Shown: positions 30,684 through 44,300, numbered from the stretch's first letter. The stretch is DNA of 64,000 nucleotides from an uncultured Granulosicoccaceae bacterium (GCA_937927895.1 CALGKA010000013.1:62001-126000), one strand, 5' to 3'. Notes: generated by a model from the sequence alone, not told the origin. Made by a program: numbers and translations.

Positions 30684-32090
30684 TTAATAAGCATTGCCTA
30701 TTCGTTTTCGGGCTGTATCGATAGCGCTTTTAACTTGTGAAGGTGCGGTACCGCCAATATGATCACGTGCAGCTACTGATCCTTCAAGGGTTAGCACTGC
30801 AAAAACATCGTCTTTTATATCTTCACAAAAGCCCTGCAGCTCTTCAAGACTAAACTCGCTCAAGTCCCTACCCTGTTCTATGCCGTACGCGACTGCTTTG
30901 CCGACCACTTCATGGCTATCTCTAAATGCCATACCGCGCTTAACTAAGTAATCTGCTAGATCAGTGGCGGTAGCAAACCCCTTTAGTGCTGCATTGCGCA
31001 TATTGTCAGACTTAGGTTCTATCGCTGGAATCATGTCGGCAAAAGCACGCAAGCAACCCATGAGTGTATCTATGGTGTCAAACAGGGGTTCTTTATCTTC
31101 CTGGTTGTCTTTGTTGTAAGCCAATGGTTGTGATTTCATTAGCGTAAGCAAACTTACTAAGTGGCCGGTAACTCGGCCTGTTTTACCGCGTACAAGTTCT
31201 GGCACATCGGGGTTTTTCTTCTGCGGCATAATACTTGAGCCCGTACAAAATCGATCAGGCAGATCTATAAAATCAAATTGTGCTGAAGACCACAGAACTA
31301 GTTCTTCTGACATTCTCGAAAGATGGGTCATCACAATTGCAGCACTTGCGCAGAATTCAATTGCGAAATCCCGATCACTGACCGCATCCAGAGAATTTTG
31401 CGCCACACTCGCAAAACCGAGTAGCTCACAGCTGTATTCACGGTCAATAGGATAGGTAGTTCCAGCCAGGGCCGCCGCACCTAACGGCATTACATTTACA
31501 CGCTTATTGCAGTCATACAGGCGATCAATATCTCTCGAGATCATTTCAAACCATGCCATCACATGATGACCAAATGTAACGGGTTGTGCCGTCTGTAAAT
31601 GGGTAAAGCCCGGCATTATTACATCGGTGTGGCGTTCGGCCAGTTCAAGTAATCCGTGTTGTAGCCTCTGTGCTTCGGCGATTATTACCTCAATCGCTTC
31701 ACGCATATAAAGGCGTATGTCGGTTGCCACCTGATCATTACGCGAGCGACCGGTGTGCAATCTTTTTCCTGCATCGCCAATGCGATCTGTCAGCCGAGCT
31801 TCAATGTTCATGTGCACATCTTCAAGTTCAATTGACCACGGAAACTCACCGGCGTCTATCTCTGCACTGATTTCATCCAGGCCCTGGAGAATTTTTGCAA
31901 CATCGTCCGCTGATAAAACACCGGTTTTACCAAGCATTTGCGCATGCGCGCGAGAACAATTTATATCTTGCGCTGCCATACGCTGATCAAATTCTACGGA
32001 TGCCGTGAATGCTTGCACGAATTCATCAGTTGAGCCTGTAAACCGGCCACCCCATAACTGATTGCTATTTTGATTTTTATTTTTACTCAT
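30684..32090 (-). CDS. argH: Argininosuccinate lyase
   Basis: [67 protein letters not shown]. Confidence 0.98.
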   Translation of the reverse strand: MSKNKNQNSNQLWGGRFTGSTDEFVQAFTASVEFDQRMAAQDINCSRAHAQMLGKTGVLSADDVAKILQGLDEISAEIDAGEFPWSIELEDVHMNIEARLTDRIGDAGKRLHTGRSRNDQVATDIRLYMREAIEVIIAEAQRLQHGLLELAERHTDVIMPGFTHLQTAQPVTFGHHVMAWFEMISRDIDRLYDCNKRVNVMPLGAAALAGTTYPIDREYSCELLGFASVAQNSLDAVSDRDFAIEFCASAAIVMTHLSRMSEELVLWSSAQFDFIDLPDRFCTGSSIMPQKKNPDVPELVRGKTGRVTGHLVSLLTLMKSQPLAYNKDNQEDKEPLFDTIDTLMGCLRAFADMIPAIEPKSDNMRNAALKGFATATDLADYLVKRGMAFRDSHEVVGKAVAYGIEQGRDLSEFSLEELQGFCEDIKDDVFAVLTLEGSVAARDHIGGTAPSQVKSAIDTARKRIGNAY

Positions 32091-32234
32091 TGATCCGGTA
32101 TCTGGGCGCGCATAGATGCAACGCTTAAGTTAATAGTGAGTACTCATACCTGATATTATCAGTTTGCTGGTAGCGGGTCTCCGTTGCCGCTCTGATCTTT
32201 CTCTAAAGCTTAACGCCAGACGGCAATGTTCCCT

Positions 32235-33155
32235 ATGTCAGACATTCTAAAAATAGCCACTCGCAAAAGCCCGCTAGCACTCTGGCAAGCAGAAGAAGTA
32301 CAACGCCACTTAGCACTGGCAGGTGCCGCTTCTGAACTGGTAAAAATGACTACCTTGGGCGATGAAATTCTCGACCAACCCTTAGCTAAAATTGGCGGCA
32401 AAGGGCTTTTCATAAAGGAACTGCAGCGCGGCATGTTAGCGGGACGCGCCGATATGGCAGCGCACTCAATGAAAGATCTACCGGCGGAGTTTCCACCGGG
32501 GTTGCACTTGGGGGCTGTAATGCAGCGCGAAAACCCAAGCGATGCTTTTGTCTCTAATCAATATGACAGCCTTACTGATCTACCCGCAGGCGCCATTGTC
32601 GGTACTTGCAGTTTGCGTCGCCGTTGTCAGTTGTTGGCCAGGTTTCCAGATCTTGTTATAAAAGATCTCCGCGGCAACGTTAATACCCGCCTGGCAAAAC
32701 TCGATAACGGAGATTTCGACGCTATTATTTTGGCAAGTGCCGGGTTAATTCGTTTGGGCCTTGAAGCGAGAATAAAAAAAGAGATTGATTTTGCAACCAT
32801 GCTACCAGCCTGTTCTCAAGGTGCTGTCGGTGTAGAGTGCAAAATAGATGATCCAACCACCAATCAATTGCTTAGCCATTTGCACCATGCCGATACCGCT
32901 TGTCGCGTAACCTGCGAAAGAAGCCTTAATAATAGGCTTGGTGGCAGTTGCCAAACCCCAATCGCGGCATTTGCAGAACTAACAGACAATACCCTGCACT
33001 TACGCGGTCTAATTGGAACCCCGGATGGCTCACGAATATTGACCGCTGAAGGCCAGGATCATCGAGACAACGCACAGGCTTTGGGTCTTGCCGTTGCTGA
33101 AAAATTAATAGAAGCAGGCGCTTTGGATATCATTGAAAACCTGGCGTTGTCATAG
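32235..33155 (+). CDS. hemC: Porphobilinogen deaminase
   Basis: MSDILKIATRKSPLALWQAEEV, AHSMKDLPAEFPPGL, RRRCQLLARFPDLVIKDLRGNVNTRLAKLD, NNRLGGSCQTPIAAFA. Confidence 0.97.
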   Translation: MSDILKIATRKSPLALWQAEEVQRHLALAGAASELVKMTTLGDEILDQPLAKIGGKGLFIKELQRGMLAGRADMAAHSMKDLPAEFPPGLHLGAVMQRENPSDAFVSNQYDSLTDLPAGAIVGTCSLRRRCQLLARFPDLVIKDLRGNVNTRLAKLDNGDFDAIILASAGLIRLGLEARIKKEIDFATMLPACSQGAVGVECKIDDPTTNQLLSHLHHADTACRVTCERSLNNRLGGSCQTPIAAFAELTDNTLHLRGLIGTPDGSRILTAEGQDHRDNAQALGLAVAEKLIEAGALDIIENLALS

Positions 33156-33204
33156 TTTCGACCTAGAATATTGATCTTACTAAACCAAAAACCGGTAACA
33201 ACCA

Positions 33205-33981
33205 TTGAACAACACAGCGATATCTTTAGACACTATTAGTGTATTGGTTACCCGCCCGATACATCAGGCATCCGGATTCGCTCAGCTGTTGGAAGATGCT
33301 CATGGCTTAATGCCAATAAGATTACCCACCCTTGAAATTTCGTTTATTGACGCAAACCTTCAAGCAGCGCTCGACAGTGACACCGTTATATTCACCAGTG
33401 TTAACGCTGTTATCGGCGCACAACGCAGCCTAAGACTGCCGTGGAAATTTGACGGTAAAATTGCCGCCATAGGGGCTGCAACCGCTAGTGCGCTACAGGC
33501 TCACGGCGTTACCGTCGATTGGCAACCGCATAAAGGCGCGGGCAGTGAGGCTTTACTGGAAACACTGCAATCTGTAGATTCTGAAAAATCAGCTACTAAA
33601 GTAACTATTATTCGCGGCGACAGTGGCCGTGAAAAATTAAAAGAAGTGCTAGCTAATGCCGGTGTAGTAGTCGAAAACCTAACGGTCTATAAAAGAGAGC
33701 TACCCAACTACTCAAAACAACAACTCTCGCAAGTATTTGAATTCGGACTGCCCGATATTATCTCTGTCACCAGCGATCTAGGGCTCACCAATCTTTTAAA
33801 AATAGTGCCCTCTAACCTTCACAACGATCTAATAGCCTTGCCGATAGTGGTCAACAGTGAGCGCTGTGCAGCACTTGCTCGAGAACAGGGGTTCTCGGCA
33901 GAAATCGCAATAGCAGATCCTCCAGGTGACGAAAGCCAAGTGACAGAAATTTTACGCATTAAAGAACTACTCGCTAAATAG
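33205..33981 (+). CDS. hemD: Uroporphyrinogen-III synthase (TTG start)
   Basis: Follows hemC; VLVTRPIHQASGFAQLLEDAHG, DTVIFTSVNAVIGA, AAIGAATASALQAHGV, IIRGDSGREKLKEVL. Confidence 0.93.
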   Translation: MNNTAISLDTISVLVTRPIHQASGFAQLLEDAHGLMPIRLPTLEISFIDANLQAALDSDTVIFTSVNAVIGAQRSLRLPWKFDGKIAAIGAATASALQAHGVTVDWQPHKGAGSEALLETLQSVDSEKSATKVTIIRGDSGREKLKEVLANAGVVVENLTVYKRELPNYSKQQLSQVFEFGLPDIISVTSDLGLTNLLKIVPSNLHNDLIALPIVVNSERCAALAREQGFSAEIAIADPPGDESQVTEILRIKELLAK

Positions 33982-34187
33982 CACCTCGAATCCTGCCTTT
34001 AAAAAACTGCGACCGGCTACTAAAGGCCGGTAGATCGTGCTGTAGTTCACAAAACTGAGCGTCCGTCGCCGTTGCTCCGCTGCCGCTCTCAATCCTTGCG
34101 CTCAGTTGCCGAATCAGTCTTAAGGTGCCCTCTCTCAAAATGGGCGCAAACCTTTAATACCGCACTGATTTTTTATAAGGCAGACTG

Positions 34188-34529
34188 ATGATTATTAAAT
34201 TTTCTACCGCTAAAGCGCTTACAGCAAGTGTTATAGCACTAGCTGTAAGCGCTTTGCTTGGCTGTGCCGCCCCACAGCAGGGCGAAAACTTCTACCAGGC
34301 AAGCAAGGCCATCCGAGCAGCAGAAACTGCCGGCGCGCTTGAACATGCACCTGATAATTACCTCAAAGCTAACGAGATCTATCGCAAAGCAGAAGCAATG
34401 AACCAGGCACGTCGTACAGATCGAGCACAAAAATTGCTGGAACTAGCGACGGCTCAAGCGAGTTTGGCAAAAGCGATCAGCGAAGCCGCAACAGCTGAGA
34501 ACTCCCTGGGATATCTCGGCGCTCGCTAA
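34188..34529 (+). CDS. DUF4398-like small lipoprotein
   Basis: Lipobox SALLGCAAP; repeated helical YLKANEIYRKAEAMNQARRTDRAQKLLELATAQASLAKA. Confidence 0.75.
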   Translation: MIIKFSTAKALTASVIALAVSALLGCAAPQQGENFYQASKAIRAAETAGALEHAPDNYLKANEIYRKAEAMNQARRTDRAQKLLELATAQASLAKAISEAATAENSLGYLGAR

Positions 34530-34570
34530 ATAGCCTCGCTAACTGAACAAAGTAATTAAACGGAATACGC

Positions 34571-35692
34571 ATGACTAACAAGTTCCAACACGCAAGCATG
34601 GCTGTACTGCTTGGCGCACTCGCCCTAACAGGATGTGCGACACAAAAAGCCTGGACGCCTGAACTAGAGGAAGCTCGCGAAGCTCTTCAACAGGTCAGCA
34701 GTGACCCACAAGTGGCAGCGCTTGCAGAAGCTGAGCTAAACAGTGCTAAGCGGCAACTTCAAAAAGCAGAAGATGCTTCTGACTTCTTCAAGAGCGCAGA
34801 GGTTATTTCTCATGAAGCAGCCCTTGCAAAACTCAAAGCACTTGAAGCACAGCAAACTGCACGTGGTGTTGCTGCAAAGCAAAACCTTCGTATAGCGCAA
34901 GCAGGTGGTCAACCGAATGTTCAAGGCCCGAGCATGCAAGCTCCCATAATGGCAGCAGCGACCCCTTCATTGAGCAACAGTTTCCATAGCAACAGTGCAC
35001 AAGGTGGATCAATTGCGGCACCGATAAGTGAGCAACAAGCTATTGCACAACAACTTGCAGCACTTAGCCAACAGATTATGCAGCTACAAACTCGCATCGA
35101 AGGCGGTTCTTTACAATCAGGTGCTACGCATACGGACTCTATGCAAACCACTTTTACAGCAACGCCTTCTGGCAATGACAGTTTAGAGACCGACTTCAGA
35201 ATCGAATCTCAGTATCAATTGAGTGCCGAACCTGAAATGGGCGCTGCAATGGCTGCGCCTGCTGAACCTGAGCTTATCTCTGATCCACGTTTACATGAAG
35301 AACTACGTGCAATGAATGCCCGACCTTCAAATCGTGGTATGGAATTGACTCTTGGTGAGCGTTATTTTGAAGCGAATTCTGCGCGTATTTGGACAGGTCG
35401 TGCAGCAAGACACTTAGACAACATAGCCGCGGTAATGTCTGAAAACCCAGATCTTGTTCTAGAGGTTGAAGCGCACACCGACAACTCTGGTACAGAAGAT
35501 TTTAGAAATAACCTTTCTTCTGATCGAGCTGTATCTGTTAAGTCAGCCTTGGTCCTACGCGGTGTAAGTGCCGCTCGAATTAATGCCACCGGTTACGGTG
35601 ATTCAGCACCTATTGCTGACAACAACACGGAACTCGGGCAACTGCAAAACCGCAGAGTAGAAGTCATATTCCCGAACGTAGCACCACAGTAA
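34571..35692 (+). CDS. OmpA-family lipoprotein with N-terminal DUF4398-like region
   Basis: Lipobox ALTGCATQ; C-term LTLGERYFEANSARIWTGRAARHLDNIAAVMSENPDLVLEVEAHTDNSGTEDFRNNLSSDRAVSVKSALVLRGVSAARINATGYGDSAPIADN. Confidence 0.92.
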   Translation: MTNKFQHASMAVLLGALALTGCATQKAWTPELEEAREALQQVSSDPQVAALAEAELNSAKRQLQKAEDASDFFKSAEVISHEAALAKLKALEAQQTARGVAAKQNLRIAQAGGQPNVQGPSMQAPIMAAATPSLSNSFHSNSAQGGSIAAPISEQQAIAQQLAALSQQIMQLQTRIEGGSLQSGATHTDSMQTTFTATPSGNDSLETDFRIESQYQLSAEPEMGAAMAAPAEPELISDPRLHEELRAMNARPSNRGMELTLGERYFEANSARIWTGRAARHLDNIAAVMSENPDLVLEVEAHTDNSGTEDFRNNLSSDRAVSVKSALVLRGVSAARINATGYGDSAPIADNNTELGQLQNRRVEVIFPNVAPQ

Positions 35693-35720
35693 TAAGCAAG
35701 AGTTTATAGTCTTAAAGTAA

Positions 35721-35747
35721 AACCCGGCATACGCCGGGTTTTTTTTT
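35721..35747 (+). terminator. Intrinsic terminator after ompA-like gene
   Basis: AACCCGGC-ATAC-GCCGGGTT followed by T-run. Confidence 0.95.
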
Positions 35748-35754
35748 GCAGGGC

Positions 35755-37224
35755 TCACTCACTTATATTAAGAGAATCCCAGATATCATCGATACGCTTT
35801 TTAGTTTTAGTAGACATCACAATAGGCTCGCCCCACTCTCTTTGGGTTTCACCGGGCCATTTATTAGTCGCATCAAAGCCAATCTTGGAACCTAAGCCCG
35901 ACACCGGTGATGCAAAATCGAGATAGTCGATAGGCGTGTTTTCTATAATCGTGCAATCTCGCGCTGGATCCATTCGGGTGGTCATCGCCCAGATAACATC
36001 TTTCCAATCACGCGCGTTTATATCATCGTCGGCAACAATCACCATTTTGGTATACATAAACTGTCGTAAAAAAGACCATACCCCCAACATTACGCGCTTA
36101 GCATGCCCCGGGTATTGCTTTTTCATAGTCACCACTGCAACCCGATAAGAACATCCTTCAGGGGGTAGATAAAAATCTGCTATTTCAGGAAATTGTTTTT
36201 GCAGTATCGGTACAAACACTTCATTAAGGGCAACACCAAGCACAGCCGGTTCGTCTGGTGGTCTACCGGTATAGGTGGTGTGATAAATCGGTGACTCACG
36301 CTCCGTGATGGTATTAATAGTAAACACCGGAAAACTATCGACTTCATTGTAGTAACCAGTGTGATCACCAAACGGCCCTTCATCTGCCATATCAGCCGGG
36401 CTAATAGTGCCTTCCAGTACTATTTCAGCACTTGCAGGTACCATAAGATCGTTTGTTTTACACTTAACCAACTCGGTTCGACTACCGCGCAACAAGCCTG
36501 CAAAAGCATGCTCTGACAAGGTATCGGGTATGGGCGTTACTGCCGCCAGAATAGTCGCTGGATCACAGCCCAAAACCACAGACACGGGGAACGGTTGATC
36601 CGGGTACTGTTGCTGCCACTCTAGTAAGTCAAGAGCACCACCGCGATGCGATAACCAACGCATAATGACTCGATTACTACCAATCACTTGTTGTCGATAA
36701 ATACCCATGTTCTGGCGTTTTTTATTCGGCCCTTTAGTAACCACCAAACCCCAGGTTATTAAAGGGCCCGCATCACCCGGCCAACAATGTTGAACCGGAT
36801 AGCGTGATAAATCGACCTCATTGCCTTGCAATACTGTTTGTTGGCAAACAGCATTGGAGACATTTTTAGGCGCCATATCAAGCACCTTTTTAAAAATCGG
36901 CAAAGAGTTCCATGCGTCTTTAATACCCTTTGGCGGATCAGGCTCTTTGAGAAAGGCTAGTAGTTTGCCGACTTCTCGCAAAGCTGATACATCATCTTCA
37001 CCCATGCCATAAGCCACACGTGTCGGGGTGCCAAACAAATTACATAGCGCGGGTATCTGACTACCTATGGGGTTTTCAAATAACAATGCCGGGCCTTCTG
37101 CACGCAGCACCCGATCACTTATTTCAGTCATTTCTAAGTGTGGGTCAATTGGCTGTGTAATACGCTTTAGTTCACCACGCTGCTCCAGGCTTTGTATGAA
37201 TTCCCTTAGGTCACGATACTTCAA
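35755..37224 (-). CDS. ubiD: 4-hydroxy-3-polyprenylbenzoate decarboxylase UbiD
   Basis: [81 protein letters not shown]. Confidence 0.97.
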   Translation of the reverse strand: MKYRDLREFIQSLEQRGELKRITQPIDPHLEMTEISDRVLRAEGPALLFENPIGSQIPALCNLFGTPTRVAYGMGEDDVSALREVGKLLAFLKEPDPPKGIKDAWNSLPIFKKVLDMAPKNVSNAVCQQTVLQGNEVDLSRYPVQHCWPGDAGPLITWGLVVTKGPNKKRQNMGIYRQQVIGSNRVIMRWLSHRGGALDLLEWQQQYPDQPFPVSVVLGCDPATILAAVTPIPDTLSEHAFAGLLRGSRTELVKCKTNDLMVPASAEIVLEGTISPADMADEGPFGDHTGYYNEVDSFPVFTINTITERESPIYHTTYTGRPPDEPAVLGVALNEVFVPILQKQFPEIADFYLPPEGCSYRVAVVTMKKQYPGHAKRVMLGVWSFLRQFMYTKMVIVADDDINARDWKDVIWAMTTRMDPARDCTIIENTPIDYLDFASPVSGLGSKIGFDATNKWPGETQREWGEPIVMSTKTKKRIDDIWDSLNISE

Positions 37225-37264
37225 ACGCTGTTGATCCTTATCTTATGATTAAGTGCACGATCCA

Positions 37265-39292
37265 TTAAGCAGCAAGACCAGTATGGCGTAACAGTGCGTC
37301 TATTTTAGGTTCACGACCACGGAACCCAACGAAAAGATCAAGCGCCTTTTCTGTACCACCCTTTTCAAGAATCGACTTCATAAAGTGACGGCCAGTCTCC
37401 TGGTTAAAAATGCCCTCTTCTTCAAACTTAGAAAAAGCATCCGATGACAATACCTCGGCCCACTTATAACTGAAGTAGCCTGCCGCGTAACCACCGGCAA
37501 ATACATGTGAAAAGCTATTTTGAAACTGAACTTCTGTAGGCACATCATAAACCGCCACTTCGTCTCGCACAGAATCAAGAATACCTTGAATAGCTTTTGC
37601 ATCAGGTGAATCAGTACGAAGGTGGGTTTGCATATCAAATAGGCCGAACTCTAGCTGTCGCACAGTCATCATGCCTGATTGAAAATTCTTGGCAGCCTTG
37701 GCTTTATCGAGAAGATCTTGTGGGAGTTTTTCGCCAGTCTCAAAGTGACCACTGACCATATCTATAGATTCACGCTCCCAACACCAGTTTTCTAAAAATT
37801 GGCTGGGCAGTTCTACGGCGTCCCACTCTACTCCACTAATGCCCGCCACAGAGGCATGTTCTACTCGGGTCAGCATATGGTGTAAGCCATGGCCAAACTC
37901 ATGAAATAAAGTGGTCAGTTCATTGTGGGTAAGTAAGGCGGGTTGATCACCTACCTGTGGCGTAAAGTTACAAGTGAGGTATGCAACAGGAAGCTGCAGT
38001 CCATGCTGTTTACGCATACGGCCAACACAAACATCCATCCATGCGCCGGCGCGTTTGCCTTTACGGGCATAATTATCCATATAAAACGCGCCACGAAGTT
38101 CTCCGTTTTCACGGTCTTTTATTTGGTAAAGGGCAACATCTTCATGCCAGACATCGGCATCTTCTACCTGAGTTATTTCTATACCAAACAACTTACCCGT
38201 GACATCAAACATACCAGGGACTGCAATATTTGCAGGAAAATAGGGCTTAAGATCTTGCTCTGAAAAATCGTATAGCTTCTTTTTTAACTGGTTAGCGTAG
38301 TAGGAGATATCCCAGGGTTTAAGCGACTCTACTTTTATCTCTGCTTCATCACGCGCAAAAGCCTGCATATCGTTGTAGTCTTTTTGTGCCGAAGGCTTAG
38401 CACGGCTGGCTAAGTCATTTAAAAAGTCTAATACCTGCTGGGGGCTGTCTACCATTTTGCTGGCTATTGAATAATCTGCATAGCTATCAAAACCCAGTAA
38501 TAATGCTTTTTCTGTTCGCAACGCTATAGTGCTTTCAATAATCCCAGCGTTATCCCACTTAGCATCAATGGCATCTGTCGCACGAGTGGTCCATGCAAAG
38601 TACATTTTTTCTCTTAGTGCGCGGTCATCTGCGAAAGTCATTACCGCATAGAAGTTTGGGAAATCGAGAGTCAGGCTGTAGCCCTCTTCGCCTTTTTCTT
38701 CAGCGCATTGCTTTGCCAGATCCAAAGAGTTTTGTGGAAAACCAGCAAGGGCTTCAGCCTCTTTAACATTCATTCGCCATGCATTACCAGAATCCAGAAC
38801 GTTTTCATTAAAGCGCGTGCTCAGCAGGCTTAATTCAGCTGCTATCTCTTTAAAGCGTTCTTTTTCAGTTCCTTCAAGTGCTACACCGCCTAACTTAAAA
38901 CTTAGCAATTGATCTTCAATACTTTTACGCTGCCCCGTATCAAGCGATTTAAATCCCTCGCTGTCAGCTATTTTCCGGGTGCGCTCATACAATGCTCTAT
39001 TCTGACCCAACTCTGTGTACCAAGCGGTTAACTTGGGCAAACAGGCATTATGAACTTCGCGAATTTCATCGTTGCTCACTACCGCATTCATATGCCGTAT
39101 GGGTGAGTAGAAACGCTGAAGCTCATCAACCACCTGATCAAGCTCAAATAGGAAGTTGTCCCAATTCGGGTCTTCTATTTCAGATAGCTGTGCAATTTTT
39201 TGACTACTGCGAGCCAGCAGTTCATCTAGTTGAGATTCAACTTTGCTCAGATCAATTTTTGAGAATTCCGGAAGATCTAGAAAACCTTGCAT
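37265..39292 (-). CDS. prlC: Oligopeptidase A (M3 family)
   Basis: TTLFHEFGHGLHHMLTRVEHASVAGISGVEWDAVELPSQFLENWCWE; KRAGAWMDVCVGR; SYKWAEVLSSDAFSKFEEEGI. Confidence 0.95.
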   Translation of the reverse strand: MQGFLDLPEFSKIDLSKVESQLDELLARSSQKIAQLSEIEDPNWDNFLFELDQVVDELQRFYSPIRHMNAVVSNDEIREVHNACLPKLTAWYTELGQNRALYERTRKIADSEGFKSLDTGQRKSIEDQLLSFKLGGVALEGTEKERFKEIAAELSLLSTRFNENVLDSGNAWRMNVKEAEALAGFPQNSLDLAKQCAEEKGEEGYSLTLDFPNFYAVMTFADDRALREKMYFAWTTRATDAIDAKWDNAGIIESTIALRTEKALLLGFDSYADYSIASKMVDSPQQVLDFLNDLASRAKPSAQKDYNDMQAFARDEAEIKVESLKPWDISYYANQLKKKLYDFSEQDLKPYFPANIAVPGMFDVTGKLFGIEITQVEDADVWHEDVALYQIKDRENGELRGAFYMDNYARKGKRAGAWMDVCVGRMRKQHGLQLPVAYLTCNFTPQVGDQPALLTHNELTTLFHEFGHGLHHMLTRVEHASVAGISGVEWDAVELPSQFLENWCWERESIDMVSGHFETGEKLPQDLLDKAKAAKNFQSGMMTVRQLEFGLFDMQTHLRTDSPDAKAIQGILDSVRDEVAVYDVPTEVQFQNSFSHVFAGGYAAGYFSYKWAEVLSSDAFSKFEEEGIFNQETGRHFMKSILEKGGTEKALDLFVGFRGREPKIDALLRHTGLAA

Positions 39293-39432
39293 ACGATGAC
39301 ACTCGCTTAATTTGGCTGGCGTGGATCACAAACCCACACTAGACGAAAGTATTATTAGTAAGACGTGCAGACTTTGGTTTTGATAGCCCACCGCAGTTAC
39401 TCGTTTATGTAAAACCATTAAGCCTTACATGC

Positions 39433-39457
39433 AAAACCCGCTTATTTAGCGGGTTTT
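39433..39457. terminator. Intrinsic terminator after gyrB
   Basis: AAAACCCGCT-tattt-AGCGGGTTTT. Confidence 0.88.
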
Positions 39458-39494
39458 ACTTTACAACTTTACAAACTCGACAAAGGCTTATTAC

Positions 39495-41996
<2,502 letters not shown>

Positions 41997-43079
41997 TTAG
42001 TATACCACGTTTTCAATTTCGCCTTGTTTCACGTGAAACGTTTTGTTTACACCTTGTATGGTTTTGGAGACGTCATCTACGCCCGTTAAAAACACCTGAA
42101 CCGCACAGGATTGAAGATAGGCAAAGACAAAATCCCTGGCTCTTTCGTCAAGCTCAGACGGCAGATCATCAAACAATAAAATAGGCGCTTGTTGATGATG
42201 CTGAGTGTACAAATCCACCTGAACGAGCTTCAGTAGAATCGCCAGAAGCTTTTGCTGCCCGCGAGAATGAACGTAGCGGGCTTCGTTACTGCCGACTTTC
42301 AGTTTTATGTCGGCTCGATGTGGTCCTGTTGAAGTAGTCGCTAAACGTCTACAATTATCCAGGGATTTTTCCAGTGATTCTGCGAGCGTAAAGCCTTCGG
42401 CCCATCCTTGTCGATACTGCAACTGTGGCAGAACATCGGTATTGTCCATTTTTTCAGCAAAGTTATTCAGCTGGAGTTGTACTCGCTCACACAGATTGCG
42501 TCTTAAACCTGCAATAGCTTCGCCAGCCTCAGCAAGTTCACCGTTCCACAGTTCAACTAGCTTATCTGGAGCATGGGAACGAAGTGCTGCGTTTCTTTGC
42601 GATAAAGCAGTCTTATATCGCTTGGAAATATGAATATAATTCAGCTCCACGTGGAACAGTATCCAATCTAGGAATACTCTTCGTTCACCTGGACCGCCTT
42701 CAACCAGTTCATGATTCTTGGCGGAAATAGCAACACTGGGCACCGTGACTGCAAGCTCAGATAATCTTTGAATATTTTGCCCATCAATCCGGGCAATAGT
42801 AGAATTTTTCTCACGACTAATGCCGACTGTTGTATTGGTTTCACGCAGTCGATCTGTCACAGCACCGCTGACGGTAAGCTGATCATTTTCATTAGCAATG
42901 ATTGTAGTGATTTTGCCGGACCGAAAGCTGCGACCTACCGATAACAATGAAATGGCTTCTAAAAGGCTCGTTTTGCCAGCGCCGTTTTCACCGTAGAAAT
43001 AATTGATACCTTCAGCAGGCTCAATATGCACCGACAATAAATTCCGAACTCCTAGAACATCTAATCGAGTTAAGTGCAC
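41997..43079 (-). CDS. recF: DNA replication/repair protein RecF
   Basis: LGVRNLLSVHIEPAEGINYFYGENGAGKTSLLEAI, SRGQQKLLAILLKL, LLFDDLPSELD; gyrB-recF-dnaN order. Confidence 0.97.
   Translation of the reverse strand: MHLTRLDVLGVRNLLSVHIEPAEGINYFYGENGAGKTSLLEAISLLSVGRSFRSGKITTIIANENDQLTVSGAVTDRLRETNTTVGISREKNSTIARIDGQNIQRLSELAVTVPSVAISAKNHELVEGGPGERRVFLDWILFHVELNYIHISKRYKTALSQRNAALRSHAPDKLVELWNGELAEAGEAIAGLRRNLCERVQLQLNNFAEKMDNTDVLPQLQYRQGWAEGFTLAESLEKSLDNCRRLATTSTGPHRADIKLKVGSNEARYVHSRGQQKLLAILLKLVQVDLYTQHHQQAPILLFDDLPSELDERARDFVFAYLQSCAVQVFLTGVDDVSKTIQGVNKTFHVKQGEIENVVY
42025..42040. promoter_or_regulatory. Putative parS (ParB-binding) site
   Basis: TGTTTCACGTGAAACG, 15/16 to the canonical TGTTTCACGTGAAACA; parA/parB are 13 kb away in the window. 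Confidence 0.88.
42645..42660. promoter_or_regulatory. Possible degenerate second parS site
   Basis: AGCTCCACGTGGAACA: intact right half CCACGTGGAACA, imperfect left half. Confidence 0.45.
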
Positions 43080-43199
43080 AGCAGAACCGAGCTCACGCTG
43101 TTCTTATAGCAATGTTGTTGGGGTAGGGGCAGAGGAACGGTTATCCAATCCATAATAGATTAAAAACAGCTGTTGTCTATTCAAAGAACAACAGCGTTA

Positions 43200-44300
43200 T
43201 TACAATCGCATTGGCATAACAACGTAAGTACTTTGCTTATCATCACTTGGATGAATAACCATACTACTGGTGTTATCACTCACATTGAGTTCAGCTGTTT
43301 CTGAATCGATAGCGTTTAGAACATCTAGTAGATAAACCACGTTAAACCCTATTTCTATAGGCTCTCCATCGTAATCTATCTGTAGTTCATCTTCCGCTTC
43401 TTCATGCTTAGGGTTGTTCGTTTGAATACCCAACTGATCTTTATTAAGCGTAAGTCGAACACCTTTGTAAGTTTCATTCGCTAGAATCGCGCTTCTGCGC
43501 AACGCTTGCTTGAGTAAGTCTCTATCAACATTGGCTATATTGGTACTGGGTAGCGGAATCACTTTTTCGTAGTCTGGAAACTTACCGTCAATTAGTTTGG
43601 TGGTTAGTTGTAATGCACCCAGTTTTACCTGCAGATGGTTACTGGTTAGGTTCAACGTAATGTCGGTGTCAGTGTCATCCATAAGACGAGACAACTCGCT
43701 GATCGCCTTTCGCGGAATAATGGCAGATATTGCTTCTTCCGTTTTTATATCAACCGCTGTTCTATGTAACGCCAGTCTATGGCCATCAGTACTGACGCAA
43801 CATAATTCGTTTTCACCTATCTGCAGCAACAGTCCATTCAGGTAATAACGAACATCTTGTTGAGCCATAGCAAAAGACGTTCGCTTAATCGCTAAATCTA
43901 GTTGTTTCTGTGGCAGTGATACTGCTGTCGCATCTGACAATTGATCTACTAACGGAAATTCATCAACCGGTAGTGTGGCTAGAGTAAATCTACTTTTGCC
44001 GGTTTTAACCTTTGCTTTTTCATTATCAACTTCAAAGTCTAAGCGGGCGTTGTCGTCAAGTGAGCGACAAATATCAAATAGCTTTCGAGCAGGTATTGTT
44101 GATTTACCCGGTTCAGTAACAATCAATGGGATTGTGGTTTTAAGTTCCACTTCATTATCGGTACCGGTGATTTCCAAACGATCTTCTGTTGCTACAAACA
44201 GTAGATTGTTCATCACTTCGTGGGTTTGTTTTCGCTCTACAACACCTACAACTTGCTGCAGTGGTGTGAACAATTCTAGTTTGGAAATTGCGAATTTCAT
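43200..44300 (-). CDS. dnaN: DNA polymerase III beta sliding clamp
   Basis: MKFAISKLELFTPLQQVVGVVERKQTHEVMNNLLF ... NPKHEEAEDELQIDYDGEPIEIGFNVVYLLDVLNAI ... YVVMPMRL. Confidence 0.99.
   Translation of the reverse strand: MKFAISKLELFTPLQQVVGVVERKQTHEVMNNLLFVATEDRLEITGTDNEVELKTTIPLIVTEPGKSTIPARKLFDICRSLDDNARLDFEVDNEKAKVKTGKSRFTLATLPVDEFPLVDQLSDATAVSLPQKQLDLAIKRTSFAMAQQDVRYYLNGLLLQIGENELCCVSTDGHRLALHRTAVDIKTEEAISAIIPRKAISELSRLMDDTDTDITLNLTSNHLQVKLGALQLTTKLIDGKFPDYEKVIPLPSTNIANVDRDLLKQALRRSAILANETYKGVRLTLNKDQLGIQTNNPKHEEAEDELQIDYDGEPIEIGFNVVYLLDVLNAIDSETAELNVSDNTSSMVIHPSDDKQSTYVVMPMRL

Noticed and set aside
34736-35175. Antisense ORFs (67, 62 and 84 aa) across the OmpA-like gene
   Set aside because: Fully overlap a confident CDS with lipobox and OmpA motif; antisense ORFs arise from codon bias.
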